8,757 nt of DNA from Herbiconiux flava (GTDB taxonomy: Bacteria > Actinomycetota > Actinomycetes > Actinomycetales > Microbacteriaceae), in the NCBI RefSeq assembly GCF_013409865.1, contig NZ_JACCBM010000002.1:1-8757 (forward strand). The letters run 5' to 3'. Below are positions 1-8,757 of this stretch, piece by piece. The notes under the pieces are model-generated. The model had not been told where the DNA came from and did no database searches. It saw nothing but the letters and a program-made list of their open reading frames with translations. The first letter of the stretch is position 1. Every line of letters starts with the position of its first letter. The translations under genes were made by a program, and so were the position numbers.

Positions 1-1
1 C

Positions 2-730
2 CTCCCCGTGTCCGACGCCGAGCTCGGGACCACCGAGGTGCCCGTCGGCGCGGAGCACCCGGGTACCGAGACGCTCCTCGCGCTCGACGCCGCCCTGCCT
101 GCGCAGCCGTTCCACGTGTCGGCGCTCCTGACGGGCAACCGCCTCGTGAAGCAGCCCGGCGTGCTCCCGCAGCCGTTCGGCATCGCGGACGCGCTCGACG
201 TCGCGCGGACCGTGGCCTGGGCCGCCGGGGTCGACCTGACCGTCGCACAGACGACCCATCCGTCACTGCACCCCGGACGCGCCGCGTCGCTCCTGGTCGG
301 CGACACCGTGGTCGGCATCGCGGGCGAACTGCTGCCCGAGCTGACAGCCGCCGCAGACCTGCCGAGGGTCGTCGCCGTCGTGGAGATCGACCTCGACGCG
401 GTGGTCGCCGCGGTCCCCGATGCCGTACACGTGGCGCCGATCGTGTCCTACCCCGCAGCGACGCAGGACCTCTCCCTGGTGGTCGACGTCGGCGTCCCCG
501 CGGGCGACGTGCTCGACGAGGTCCGCGCTGGCGCCGGAGAGCTGTTGGAGTATGCTCGGCTCGTGGATGACTACCGGGGCTCCGGCGTGGACGAGGGACA
601 GAAGTCCCTGACGTTCGCGCTGCGCTTCCGCGCCACGGACCGCACCCTGACCGCTGCCGAGGCCTCCGTGGCCCGTGACGGCGCAGTCCGACGTGCCGGC
701 GAGCGATTCGGGGCGACCCTGCGCGACTGA
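2..730 (+). CDS. pheT: Phenylalanine--tRNA ligase beta subunit, C-terminal part (5' end outside window)
   Basis: This is the last 242 codons of the beta chain of the alpha2-beta2 phenylalanyl-tRNA synthetase, which charges tRNA-Phe in the cytoplasm. The reading frame is open from the window edge, and the GTG at position 8 is an internal valine codon rather than a start. The fragment shows the end of the synthetase-like core, with the HPGRAA motif (codons from about 269) and a VVGIAGELLPEL stretch that matches the family's GELHPE with Leu in place of the usual His. The last ~95 residues are an FDX-ACB tRNA-binding domain: YPAATQDLSLVV, then DDYRGSGV, then KSLTFALRFRATDRTLT, ending FGATLRD. The TGA stop is at 728-730. 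The family is about 800 residues long, so roughly 70% lies upstream. The pheT-argC linkage is common in Actinomycetota. Confidence 0.95.
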   Translation, partial: LPVSDAELGTTEVPVGAEHPGTETLLALDAALPAQPFHVSALLTGNRLVKQPGVLPQPFGIADALDVARTVAWAAGVDLTVAQTTHPSLHPGRAASLLVGDTVVGIAGELLPELTAAADLPRVVAVVEIDLDAVVAAVPDAVHVAPIVSYPAATQDLSLVVDVGVPAGDVLDEVRAGAGELLEYARLVDDYRGSGVDEGQKSLTFALRFRATDRTLTAAEASVARDGAVRRAGERFGATLRD

Positions 731-805
731 TCCCACTGGGACCAGCACCGCCCGGGGCCGCCGCCTCAGATCCTCGACGAACAGTCCGACCGAAGGTGGA
801 ATCCC
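731..805 (+). other. pheT-argC intergenic leader
   Basis: This 75-base, GC-rich gap precedes the arginine genes and is where an arg promoter or operator would be expected. I see no AT-rich operator resembling an ARG box, no convincing -10/-35 pair and no terminator for pheT. The only structure is a short palindrome (TCCCACTGGGA, 731-741) just after the pheT stop. Transcription of argC could therefore read through from pheST, or use a GC-rich promoter that cannot be recognised by eye. Confidence 0.4.
792..800 (+). promoter_or_regulatory. Ribosome binding site of argC
   Basis: GAAGGTGGA lies 5 bases before the ATG at 806. It contains AAGG and AGGTG matches to the 3' end of 16S rRNA and supports this ATG as the argC start. 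Confidence 0.7.
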
Positions 806-1903
806 ATGTCCGTATCCGTCGCCGTGGCGGGAGCCAGTGGCTACGCGGGTGGTGAGCTGCTGCGCATCCTCTCCGCCCATCCCGAGTTCGACGTCAGGAC
901 GGTCACCGCGTTCTCGAACGCCGGGCAGCCGCTCGTCGCGACGCAGCCGCACCTCCGGTCGCTGTCGCACCTGACCCTGGTCGAGACGACGGCGGACACC
1001 CTCCGTGGGCACGACGTCGTGTTCCTGGCACTGCCGCACGGGCAGTCCGGGGCGATCACCGCGGAGCTCGACGACGACACCCTCGTGGTGGACTGCGGCG
1101 CCGACCACCGACTGACGGACCCCGCCGCCTGGGACGCCTTCTACGGCGGCGAGTACCACGGCGCATGGACCTACGGCCTGCCCGAGCTCCTGCACGCGGC
1201 ACCGACCCCGGGTTCGGCGGACGAGTGGCGCGACGTCGACGACATCGTCGCGCAGAGCCGTCAGCGGACCGAGCTCGCCTCGACCAAGCGCATCGCGGTC
1301 CCCGGGTGCAACGTGACGGCGATCACGCTCGGCATCCAGCCGGGCATCCAGGCCGGGCTCGTGCAGGGCGACGACATCGTCGCGGTGCTCAGCGTCGGGC
1401 CCTCCGGTGCCGGCAAGAAGCTCGAGTCGACCTACCTCGCGGCCGAGATCATGGGCTCGGCCAGCGCGTACGCCGTCGGGGGCAAGCACCGGCACGTCCC
1501 GGAGATCCAGCAGAACCTGCGGGTCGCCGGCGCCTCGGACGTCACGATCTCGTTCACCCCGGTCCTGGTGCCGATGTCGCGCGGCATCCTCGCCACCACC
1601 ACCGCCAAGCTGGCGCCGGGCGTCAGCGCGCGGGACGTCCGCCTCGCCTGGGAGCAGGCCTACGCGGACGAGCCCTTCGTGCACCTGCTGCCGGAGGGCC
1701 AGTTCCCCCGGGTCGCGGACACCATCGGCGCGAACACGGCACTCATCGGCGTGACCGTCGACGAAGCAGCCGGACGCGTCGTCGCCGTGACGGCACTCGA
1801 CAACCTCGCCAAGGGCACCGGCGGTGCAGCCGTCCAGTCGGCCAACATCGCACTCGGTCTGCCGGAGACCCTCGGCCTCAGCGTGGACGGAGTCGCACCG
1901 TGA
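806..1903 (+). CDS. argC: N-acetyl-gamma-glutamyl-phosphate reductase
   Basis: ArgC carries out the third step of arginine synthesis, the NADPH-dependent reduction of N-acetylglutamyl-5-phosphate to N-acetylglutamate 5-semialdehyde. The 365-residue protein opens with the dinucleotide-binding loop [10 protein letters not shown] (residues 9-18). It continues with [11 protein letters not shown] (71-81), CGADHRLTD (97-105) and YGLPEL (123-128). The catalytic cysteine is Cys168 in VPGCNVTAI, followed by GPSGAGKK (198-205), the HRHVPEI stretch with the expected catalytic histidine (228-234), [16 protein letters not shown] (249-264) and [12 protein letters not shown] near the C-terminus. The start is the ATG with a clear ribosome binding site. 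Two points are unusual: about 20 extra hydrophilic residues lie between YGLPEL and the cysteine motif, and Asn-Val follows the cysteine where Tyr-Pro is usual. The TGA stop overlaps the argJ start. The family assignment is certain. Confidence 0.97.
   Translation: MSVSVAVAGASGYAGGELLRILSAHPEFDVRTVTAFSNAGQPLVATQPHLRSLSHLTLVETTADTLRGHDVVFLALPHGQSGAITAELDDDTLVVDCGADHRLTDPAAWDAFYGGEYHGAWTYGLPELLHAAPTPGSADEWRDVDDIVAQSRQRTELASTKRIAVPGCNVTAITLGIQPGIQAGLVQGDDIVAVLSVGPSGAGKKLESTYLAAEIMGSASAYAVGGKHRHVPEIQQNLRVAGASDVTISFTPVLVPMSRGILATTTAKLAPGVSARDVRLAWEQAYADEPFVHLLPEGQFPRVADTIGANTALIGVTVDEAAGRVVAVTALDNLAKGTGGAAVQSANIALGLPETLGLSVDGVAP
1889..1892 (+). promoter_or_regulatory. Ribosome binding site of argJ
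   Basis: GGAG sits 7 bases before the GTG at 1900, inside the end of argC. It selects this GTG as the argJ start, although the reading frame stays open well upstream. Confidence 0.7.
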
Positions 1904-3117
1904 CCGACGCAACGACCGGGGCGGACGCCCCCACGAGCCTCCAGTCCGTCAGCGACGCGGAGGGCGTGACCGCAGCGGCGGGCTTCCGTGCTGCCGGCGC
2001 GACCGCCGGGCTCAAGGCGAGCGGGACGCCCGACGTGGCGCTCGTCGTGAACGACGGCCCGCAGGCCGCGGTGGCCGCGGTCTTCACGAGCAACCGCGCC
2101 CAGGCCCACCCGGTGATCTGGTCCCGCCAGGTCGTCGGCGACGGCATCGCCAGGGCCGTGTTCCTGAACTCCGGCGGCGCGAACTGCTTCACCGGGGCCT
2201 TCGGCTTCCAGACCACGCACATGACGGCCGAGGCGGTGGGCGAGTCCCTCGGCATCGGGGCCGGCGACGTGGTCGTCTGTTCGACCGGTCTGATCGGCCG
2301 CGGCGACCAGACGTTCCGCGACCACGTCCTGCACGGCGTCGCACTCACCACGGACGCCCTGTCCGAGACCGGCGGCCCCGACGCCGCCGCCGCGATCATG
2401 ACGACGGACACCCGGGCCAAGCAGGCGTCGGTCTCCGAGGACGGCTGGACCGTCGGTGGCATGGCCAAGGGCGCGGGCATGCTCGCGCCGGGGCTCGCGA
2501 CGATGCTCGTCGTGATCACGACCGACGCGCTCCTCACCTCCGACGAACTCGACCAGGCCCTCCGGGCAGCCACCCGCGTCACGTTCGACCGGGTCGATTC
2601 CGACGGCTGCATGTCGACGAACGACACCGTCGTGCTGATGTCCTCCGGCGCGTCCGGTGTGACACCGGAGGTGGGCGACTTCCAGGAGGCCCTGACCGTC
2701 GTCTGTGCCGACCTGGCCCGCCAGCTCCAGCAGGACGCCGAGGGTGCCAGCCACGACATCGCGATCCACGTGGTGAACGCCGCGAACGAGGACGACGCCG
2801 TCACGGTCGGCCGCAGCGTCGCCCGGAACAACCTCTTCAAGGCGGCCGTGTTCGGCAACGACCCCAACTGGGGCCGGGTGCTCGCGGCGATCGGCACCAC
2901 CGACGCCGAGTTCGACCCCTACGCGGTGGACGTCTCGATGAACGGCGTGCGGGTGTGCCACGCGGGTGCGCCCGACCGTCCCATCGACGAGGTCGACCTG
3001 ACACCGCGCGACACCGACGTGCTCATCGACCTCGGGGTGGGGCCGTACTCGGCGACCATCCTGACGAACGACCTGACGCACGACTACGTCCACGAGAACA
3101 GCGCGTACTCCAGCTGA
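1900..3117 (+). CDS. argJ: Glutamate N-acetyltransferase / ornithine acetyltransferase
   Basis: ArgJ transfers the acetyl group from N-acetylornithine to glutamate, releasing ornithine and recycling the acetyl group. In some bacteria it also acetylates glutamate from acetyl-CoA; the sequence does not tell me which type this is. The 405-residue product has [11 protein letters not shown] near the N-terminus and CSTGLIG (127-133) with the Thr-Gly pair expected to form the oxyanion hole. The self-cleavage motif is [14 protein letters not shown] (190-203); Thr201 should become the new N-terminus and nucleophile of the beta chain, after cleavage behind Ala200. [18 protein letters not shown] (309-326) and the terminal [10 protein letters not shown] are also characteristic. 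The start is GTG, chosen from the ribosome binding site, the GTGA overlap with the argC stop and an N-terminus of family length. The open frame upstream (from 1165) is a shadow of argC. Confidence 0.96.
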   Translation: MTDATTGADAPTSLQSVSDAEGVTAAAGFRAAGATAGLKASGTPDVALVVNDGPQAAVAAVFTSNRAQAHPVIWSRQVVGDGIARAVFLNSGGANCFTGAFGFQTTHMTAEAVGESLGIGAGDVVVCSTGLIGRGDQTFRDHVLHGVALTTDALSETGGPDAAAAIMTTDTRAKQASVSEDGWTVGGMAKGAGMLAPGLATMLVVITTDALLTSDELDQALRAATRVTFDRVDSDGCMSTNDTVVLMSSGASGVTPEVGDFQEALTVVCADLARQLQQDAEGASHDIAIHVVNAANEDDAVTVGRSVARNNLFKAAVFGNDPNWGRVLAAIGTTDAEFDPYAVDVSMNGVRVCHAGAPDRPIDEVDLTPRDTDVLIDLGVGPYSATILTNDLTHDYVHENSAYSS

Positions 3118-4127
3118 TGGCCGACGACGCACACACCAAGCAGCACGAGCACGAGCTCGCCGCCGTCAAGGCCGCGACGCTCATCGAGTCCCTGCCCTGG
3201 CTGAAGCGGTTCTCCGGCAAGATCGTCGTCGTCAAGTTCGGCGGCAACGCCATGGTGAACGACGACCTCAAGCGGGCCTTCGCCGAGGACATGGTCTACC
3301 TCCGCTACGCGGGCCTGCATCCCGTCGTGGTGCACGGCGGGGGTCCGCAGATCTCCGCTGCGCTGAAGGAACAGGGCATCGAATCCGAGTTCCGCGGTGG
3401 CTACCGCGTCACCACGACCGAGGCGATCACCGTCGTCCGCGACGTCCTGGCCGGCGAGGTCAACCGCGAGATCGTCGACCTGATGAACGAGCACGGGGAC
3501 GGCATCGGTGTCGGCGTGTTCGGTGACGGCGGCTCGCTGTTCACCGGCGAGCAGAAGGGCGTCGTCGTCGACGGCGAGCACTTCGACCTCGGCCACGTCG
3601 GTGACATCACCCACGTCGACCCGTCCGGCGTCCTCGCGGCGATCCGGGCGAACCAGATCCCGGTCGTGTCGAGCATCGCGATCGACGACGCCGACCCCGA
3701 CCAGGCGCTCAACGTGAACGCCGACGCTGCGGCGGCCGCACTCGCGATCGCACTGGGCGCCTCGAAGCTGCTGATGCTGACCGATGTCCCGGGGCTGTAC
3801 CGCAACTGGCCCGACCGCGACTCGATCATCGACCTCATCGCGGTCGAGGAACTGCGCGAACTCCTGCCGTCGCTCGAGTCGGGGATGATCCCGAAGATGA
3901 CCGCGTGCCTCGACGCCGTGGTCGGCGGGGTCGGCGGCGCGACGATCATCGACGGCCGGATCCCGCACTCGATCCTGCTCGAGGTCTTCACGCTCCGCGG
4001 CGCTGGCACCGAGGTGATCCCGGACCCGAGCAGGCGGACCGAGAACCAGAACACGCACGCCGAGATCGGCCGACGCGGTCCGGCAGTGACCCACGACACC
4101 ACGCAGACGAAGGGAACCGCACGGTGA
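3117..4127 (+). CDS. argB: Acetylglutamate kinase, probably arginine-inhibited
   Basis: ArgB phosphorylates N-acetylglutamate with ATP, the second step of the pathway. The 336-residue protein is an amino acid kinase: KFGGNAM (40-46), HGGGPQI (73-79), YRVTT (96-100), LNVNADAAA (198-206), LTDVPGLY (221-228) and SGMIPKM (255-261). About 35 residues precede the first glycine motif, and the C-terminal part reads PHSILLEVFTLRGAGTEV (283-300). An N-terminal helix and an H...E.FT..G.GT signature are known marks of the hexameric, arginine-inhibited enzymes, so feedback inhibition is likely. Oddities are a ~34-residue hydrophilic tail after residue 302 and the motif VGVFGDGGSLF (132-142) where most relatives have a G-[LI]-x-G-[KE]-D pattern. 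The ATG overlaps the argJ stop as TGATG. No Shine-Dalgarno sequence lies at a proper distance, so translation is probably coupled to argJ. Confidence 0.96.
   Translation: MADDAHTKQHEHELAAVKAATLIESLPWLKRFSGKIVVVKFGGNAMVNDDLKRAFAEDMVYLRYAGLHPVVVHGGGPQISAALKEQGIESEFRGGYRVTTTEAITVVRDVLAGEVNREIVDLMNEHGDGIGVGVFGDGGSLFTGEQKGVVVDGEHFDLGHVGDITHVDPSGVLAAIRANQIPVVSSIAIDDADPDQALNVNADAAAAALAIALGASKLLMLTDVPGLYRNWPDRDSIIDLIAVEELRELLPSLESGMIPKMTACLDAVVGGVGGATIIDGRIPHSILLEVFTLRGAGTEVIPDPSRRTENQNTHAEIGRRGPAVTHDTTQTKGTAR
4110..4115 (+). promoter_or_regulatory. Ribosome binding site of argD
   Basis: AAGGGA lies 8 bases before the GTG at 4124, within the last codons of argB. It decides the argD start, since the frame is open upstream to about 3905 with only argB-shadow sequence. 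Confidence 0.65.
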
Positions 4128-5350
4128 GCACCGAGACGCAGACCGAGACCTGGAACGACCGGTTCGGGGCGTCGCTCATGCGATCCCTGACGCCGCCGAA
4201 GATCATGCTCGAGCGCGGTCAGGGCTGCCGTGTCTGGGACGTCGACGGCAACGAGTACCTCGACTTCCTCGCCGGCATCGCCGTGAACTCCCTCGGGCAC
4301 GCCCACCCGGCCCTGGTCGAGGCCATCAGCGACCAGGCGGCCAAGCTCGTGCACGTCTCGAACTACTTCGCGACCCCGCCGCAGCTCGAACTCGCCGAGC
4401 GCCTCAAGCGGATCTCCGGCGCCGGCGACGCGGGCCGCGTGTACTTCGGCAACTCCGGCGCCGAAGCGAACGAGGCCGCCTTCAAGCTCGCACGGCTGAA
4501 CCGCGGCGCCGACGGCCGGAAGACCCGCATCCTGGCGCTCAAGCAGGCCTTCCACGGTCGGACGATGGGGGCGCTCGCACTCACCGGCAAGCCCGCCCTG
4601 CAAGAGGACTTCCTGCCGATGATCCCGGGCGTCGAGCACATCGACACCTCGATCCAGGCCCTCGAGCACGCGATCGACGACACCGTCGCGGCGCTGTTCA
4701 TCGAGCCGATCAAGGGCGAGGCCGGCGTGGTCGACCTCCCCGAGGGCTTCCTCGCCGCGGCCCGACGCCTGACCGAGCAGCACGGCGCGCTCCTGGTCCT
4801 CGACGAGATCCAGACCGGTGTCGGTCGGACCGGTTCGTGGTTCGCCTTCCAGCAGTACGACGTCGTCCCGGACGCCATCACGGTCGCCAAGGGCATCGCC
4901 GGCGGCTTCCCGATCGGCGCGCTCGTGACCTTCGGCTGGGCGTCCGACCTGTTCTCCGCCGGCCAGCACGGCTCGACCTTCGGCGGCAACCCGCTCGGCA
5001 CCCGCGTCGCGAACGCCGTGCTGACCGAGATCGAGTCCGCCGGGCTCGTCGAGGGCGCGGTCACCAAGGGCGAGCGGATCCGCAGCGGCATCAGCGCGTT
5101 CGGCTCGCCGCTCGTGGAGGAGGTCCGGGGGACCGGGCTCCTCATCGGCGTCGGGCTGCACCTGCCGGTCGCGGCCGCGATCGCCGCCGCCGCCCTCGAG
5201 CGCGGGCTCATCGTCAACGCGCCGAACGAGTCGAGCCTGCGCATCGCGCCGCCGCTCATCGTCACCGACGCCGAGATCGACGAGTTCCTCGCGATCCTCG
5301 CCCAGAGCATGGCGTCCGTCGAGGGCGCCCACCAGGAGACCTCCGCATGA
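4124..5350 (+). CDS. argD: Acetylornithine aminotransferase
   Basis: ArgD is a pyridoxal-phosphate enzyme that converts N-acetylglutamate 5-semialdehyde and glutamate to N-acetylornithine and 2-oxoglutarate. The 408-residue protein is a full-length class III aminotransferase. It shows YLDFLAGIAVNSLGHAHP (45-62), FGNSGAEANEAAFKLAR (108-124) for phosphate binding, and FHGRTMGAL (143-151). LVLDEIQTGVGRTG (224-237) has Asp227 for the pyridine nitrogen, AKGIAGGFPIGA (255-266) has the Schiff-base Lys256, and TFGGNP (285-290) and LRIAPPL (372-378) follow. Bacterial ArgD enzymes often also accept succinyl-diaminopimelate (the DapC role in lysine synthesis), which cannot be judged here. The GTG start overlaps the argB stop (GTGA) and the stop overlaps the argF start (ATGA). 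Placement in the arg operon favours ArgD over other class III aminotransferases. Confidence 0.96.
   Translation: MSTETQTETWNDRFGASLMRSLTPPKIMLERGQGCRVWDVDGNEYLDFLAGIAVNSLGHAHPALVEAISDQAAKLVHVSNYFATPPQLELAERLKRISGAGDAGRVYFGNSGAEANEAAFKLARLNRGADGRKTRILALKQAFHGRTMGALALTGKPALQEDFLPMIPGVEHIDTSIQALEHAIDDTVAALFIEPIKGEAGVVDLPEGFLAAARRLTEQHGALLVLDEIQTGVGRTGSWFAFQQYDVVPDAITVAKGIAGGFPIGALVTFGWASDLFSAGQHGSTFGGNPLGTRVANAVLTEIESAGLVEGAVTKGERIRSGISAFGSPLVEEVRGTGLLIGVGLHLPVAAAIAAAALERGLIVNAPNESSLRIAPPLIVTDAEIDEFLAILAQSMASVEGAHQETSA
5334..5339 (+). promoter_or_regulatory. Ribosome binding site of argF
   Basis: AGGAGA lies 7 bases before the argF ATG at 5347, inside the end of argD. It is a near-ideal site and fixes the argF start against the open frame upstream. 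Confidence 0.75.
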
Positions 5351-6273
5351 CCCGCCACTTCCTCCGTGACGACGACCTGAGCCAGGCCGAGCAGTCCGCG
5401 ATCCTCGACCTCGCCGTCGAGATGAAGCGCGACCGCTGGGGTGCCAAGCCCCTCGCCGGCCCGCAGAGCGTCGCCGTGATCTTCGACAAGTCGTCCACCC
5501 GCACCCGGGTGTCCTTCCACGTCGGCATCAGCGACCTCGGCGGCAGCCCGCTCATCATCTCGACCGCCAACAGCCAGCTCGGCGGCAAGGAGACCCCCTC
5601 CGACACCGCCCGGGTGCTGGAGCGCATGGTCTCGGCGATCGTCTGGCGCACCTACGGCCAGGCCGGGCTCGAGGAGATGGCTGCGAGCACGTCCGTGCCC
5701 GTCGTGAACGCCCTCTCCGACGACTTCCACCCCTGCCAGCTCCTCGCCGACCTGCTCACCATCCGTGAGCACCGCGGCGCCCTCGCCGGCCAGACCATCG
5801 CGTTCGTCGGTGACGGCGCGAGCAACATGGCGCACTCGTACCTGCTGGCCTGCGCGACCGCCGGCATGCACGTCCGCGTCGGCTCGCCGAGTGCGTTCTC
5901 GCCCACCCCGCAGGTGGTCACGGACGCCGAGCAGCGCGCTGCCGAGACCGGTGGTTCGGTGCTCGTGGTGACCGACCCGGTCGCTGCCGTCGCCGGCGCT
6001 GACGTCGTCGTCACCGACACGTGGGTGTCGATGGGCAAGGAGGACGAGAAGCAGCAGCGGCTCGACACCTTCAACGGCTACCGCGTCGACGACGCGATGA
6101 TGGCGCACGCCGCTGACGACGCCGTGTTCATGCACTGCCTGCCGGCCGACCGCGGCTACGAGGTGACTGCCGACGTGATCGACGGCCCGCGCAGCATCAT
6201 CTGGGACGAGGCGGAGAACCGTCTCCACGCCCAGAAGGCCCTCCTCGCCTGGCTCCTCGCCGCGAACAACTGA
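5347..6273 (+). CDS. argF: Ornithine carbamoyltransferase
   Basis: ArgF joins ornithine and carbamoyl phosphate to give citrulline. At 308 residues it has the usual length of the anabolic enzyme. Visible motifs are the carbamoyl phosphate loop SSTRTRVSFHVG (49-60), FHPCQLLAD (127-135), VGDGASNMAHS (154-164), the ornithine-binding DTWVSMGKE (224-232) and the catalytic MHCLPADRG (262-270) with Cys264. Most relatives have HCLPAHRG, so Asp268 replaces the common His. The C-terminal IWDEAENRLHAQKALL is typical of actinobacterial ArgF. The ATG start overlaps the argD stop and has a strong ribosome binding site. An anabolic rather than catabolic (arcB) role is inferred from the operon. The gene is followed by argG with no argR in between. 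Confidence 0.97.
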   Translation: MTRHFLRDDDLSQAEQSAILDLAVEMKRDRWGAKPLAGPQSVAVIFDKSSTRTRVSFHVGISDLGGSPLIISTANSQLGGKETPSDTARVLERMVSAIVWRTYGQAGLEEMAASTSVPVVNALSDDFHPCQLLADLLTIREHRGALAGQTIAFVGDGASNMAHSYLLACATAGMHVRVGSPSAFSPTPQVVTDAEQRAAETGGSVLVVTDPVAAVAGADVVVTDTWVSMGKEDEKQQRLDTFNGYRVDDAMMAHAADDAVFMHCLPADRGYEVTADVIDGPRSIIWDEAENRLHAQKALLAWLLAANN

Positions 6274-6288
6274 CCCCCCAACACCCCT

Positions 6289-6294
6289 AGGAGA
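6289..6294 (+). promoter_or_regulatory. Ribosome binding site of argG
   Basis: AGGAGA, 6 bases before the ATG at 6301, lies in the 27-base argF-argG gap (6274-6300). I see no hairpin or promoter in that gap, so argG is probably co-transcribed with argF. Confidence 0.75.
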
Positions 6295-6300
6295 CATCAC

Positions 6301-8757
<2,457 letters not shown>

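Noticed and set aside
551..556. -10-like TATGCT within pheT
   Set aside because: No acceptable -35 hexamer lies 16-18 bases upstream (CTGGCG at 17) and it is about 250 bases from argC; a chance match is likely.
731..741. Palindrome TCCCACTGGGA right after pheT, as a terminator
   Set aside because: At most 4-5 base pairs with a 1-3 base centre and no T run; too short to form a terminator.
1165..1899. Upstream in-frame extension of argJ
   Set aside because: The translated extension is Arg- and Gly-rich and overlaps argC; the GTG at 1900 with GGAG upstream gives a family-length ArgJ.
1889..1903. Possible sequencing frameshifts at the gene junctions because the genes overlap
   Set aside because: Each product is full length with intact ends, and GTGA/ATGA overlaps are normal in compact operons.
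263..1912. 549-codon minus-strand open frame opposite pheT and argC
   Set aside because: Same cause: an antisense shadow of high-GC genes, with low-complexity composition and no motif.
3401..5332. 643-codon minus-strand open frame opposite argB and argD
   Set aside because: Antisense to two clear enzymes; no motif or plausible ribosome binding context supports it.
6274..6300. Terminator or promoter in the argF-argG gap
   Set aside because: Only 27 bases with a Shine-Dalgarno sequence; no inverted repeat and no promoter hexamers.

Overview
The window is a compact stretch of chromosome from a high-GC Gram-positive bacterium (about 70% G+C by eye, not computed). Its layout is the arginine biosynthesis operon of Actinomycetota behind the phenylalanyl-tRNA synthetase beta gene: pheT (3' end) - argC - argJ - argB - argD - argF - argG - argH (5' part). 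All genes are on the + strand. The protein sequences look actinobacterial; Microbacteriaceae, perhaps a Curtobacterium relative, is my best guess, but this is inference from recalled family sequences and no search was run.

Region by region: positions 2-730 hold the C-terminal part of PheT, ending in its anticodon-binding (FDX-ACB) domain. A 75-base gap (731-805) carries only the argC ribosome binding site as a recognisable signal. From 806 to 6273 five genes are packed with no spacing: argC/argJ overlap by GTGA, argJ/argB by one base (TGATG), argB/argD by GTGA and argD/argF by ATGA, so they are probably translationally coupled. After a 27-base gap with a good Shine-Dalgarno sequence comes argG (6301-7497). 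A 134-base spacer (7498-7631) then holds a perfect 13-bp inverted repeat able to form a strong hairpin, a weaker second hairpin and a 17-base-period direct repeat. argH starts at 7632 and runs off the window end.

Together the genes encode the pathway from N-acetylglutamate to arginine. ArgB phosphorylates N-acetylglutamate, ArgC reduces it to the semialdehyde and ArgD transaminates it to N-acetylornithine. ArgJ moves the acetyl group back to glutamate and frees ornithine, ArgF makes citrulline, ArgG makes argininosuccinate and ArgH releases arginine plus fumarate. ArgB has the N-terminal extension and C-terminal signature expected of arginine-inhibited acetylglutamate kinases, so feedback inhibition is likely. 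No argR repressor gene is present in the argF-argG slot where several actinobacteria carry it.

I see no mobile element, CRISPR array, tRNA, rRNA or undescribed system. The points worth a second look are small: the argG-argH spacer structure, the missing argR, an insertion and an altered catalytic-cysteine context in ArgC, and a C-terminal tail and one divergent motif in ArgB.
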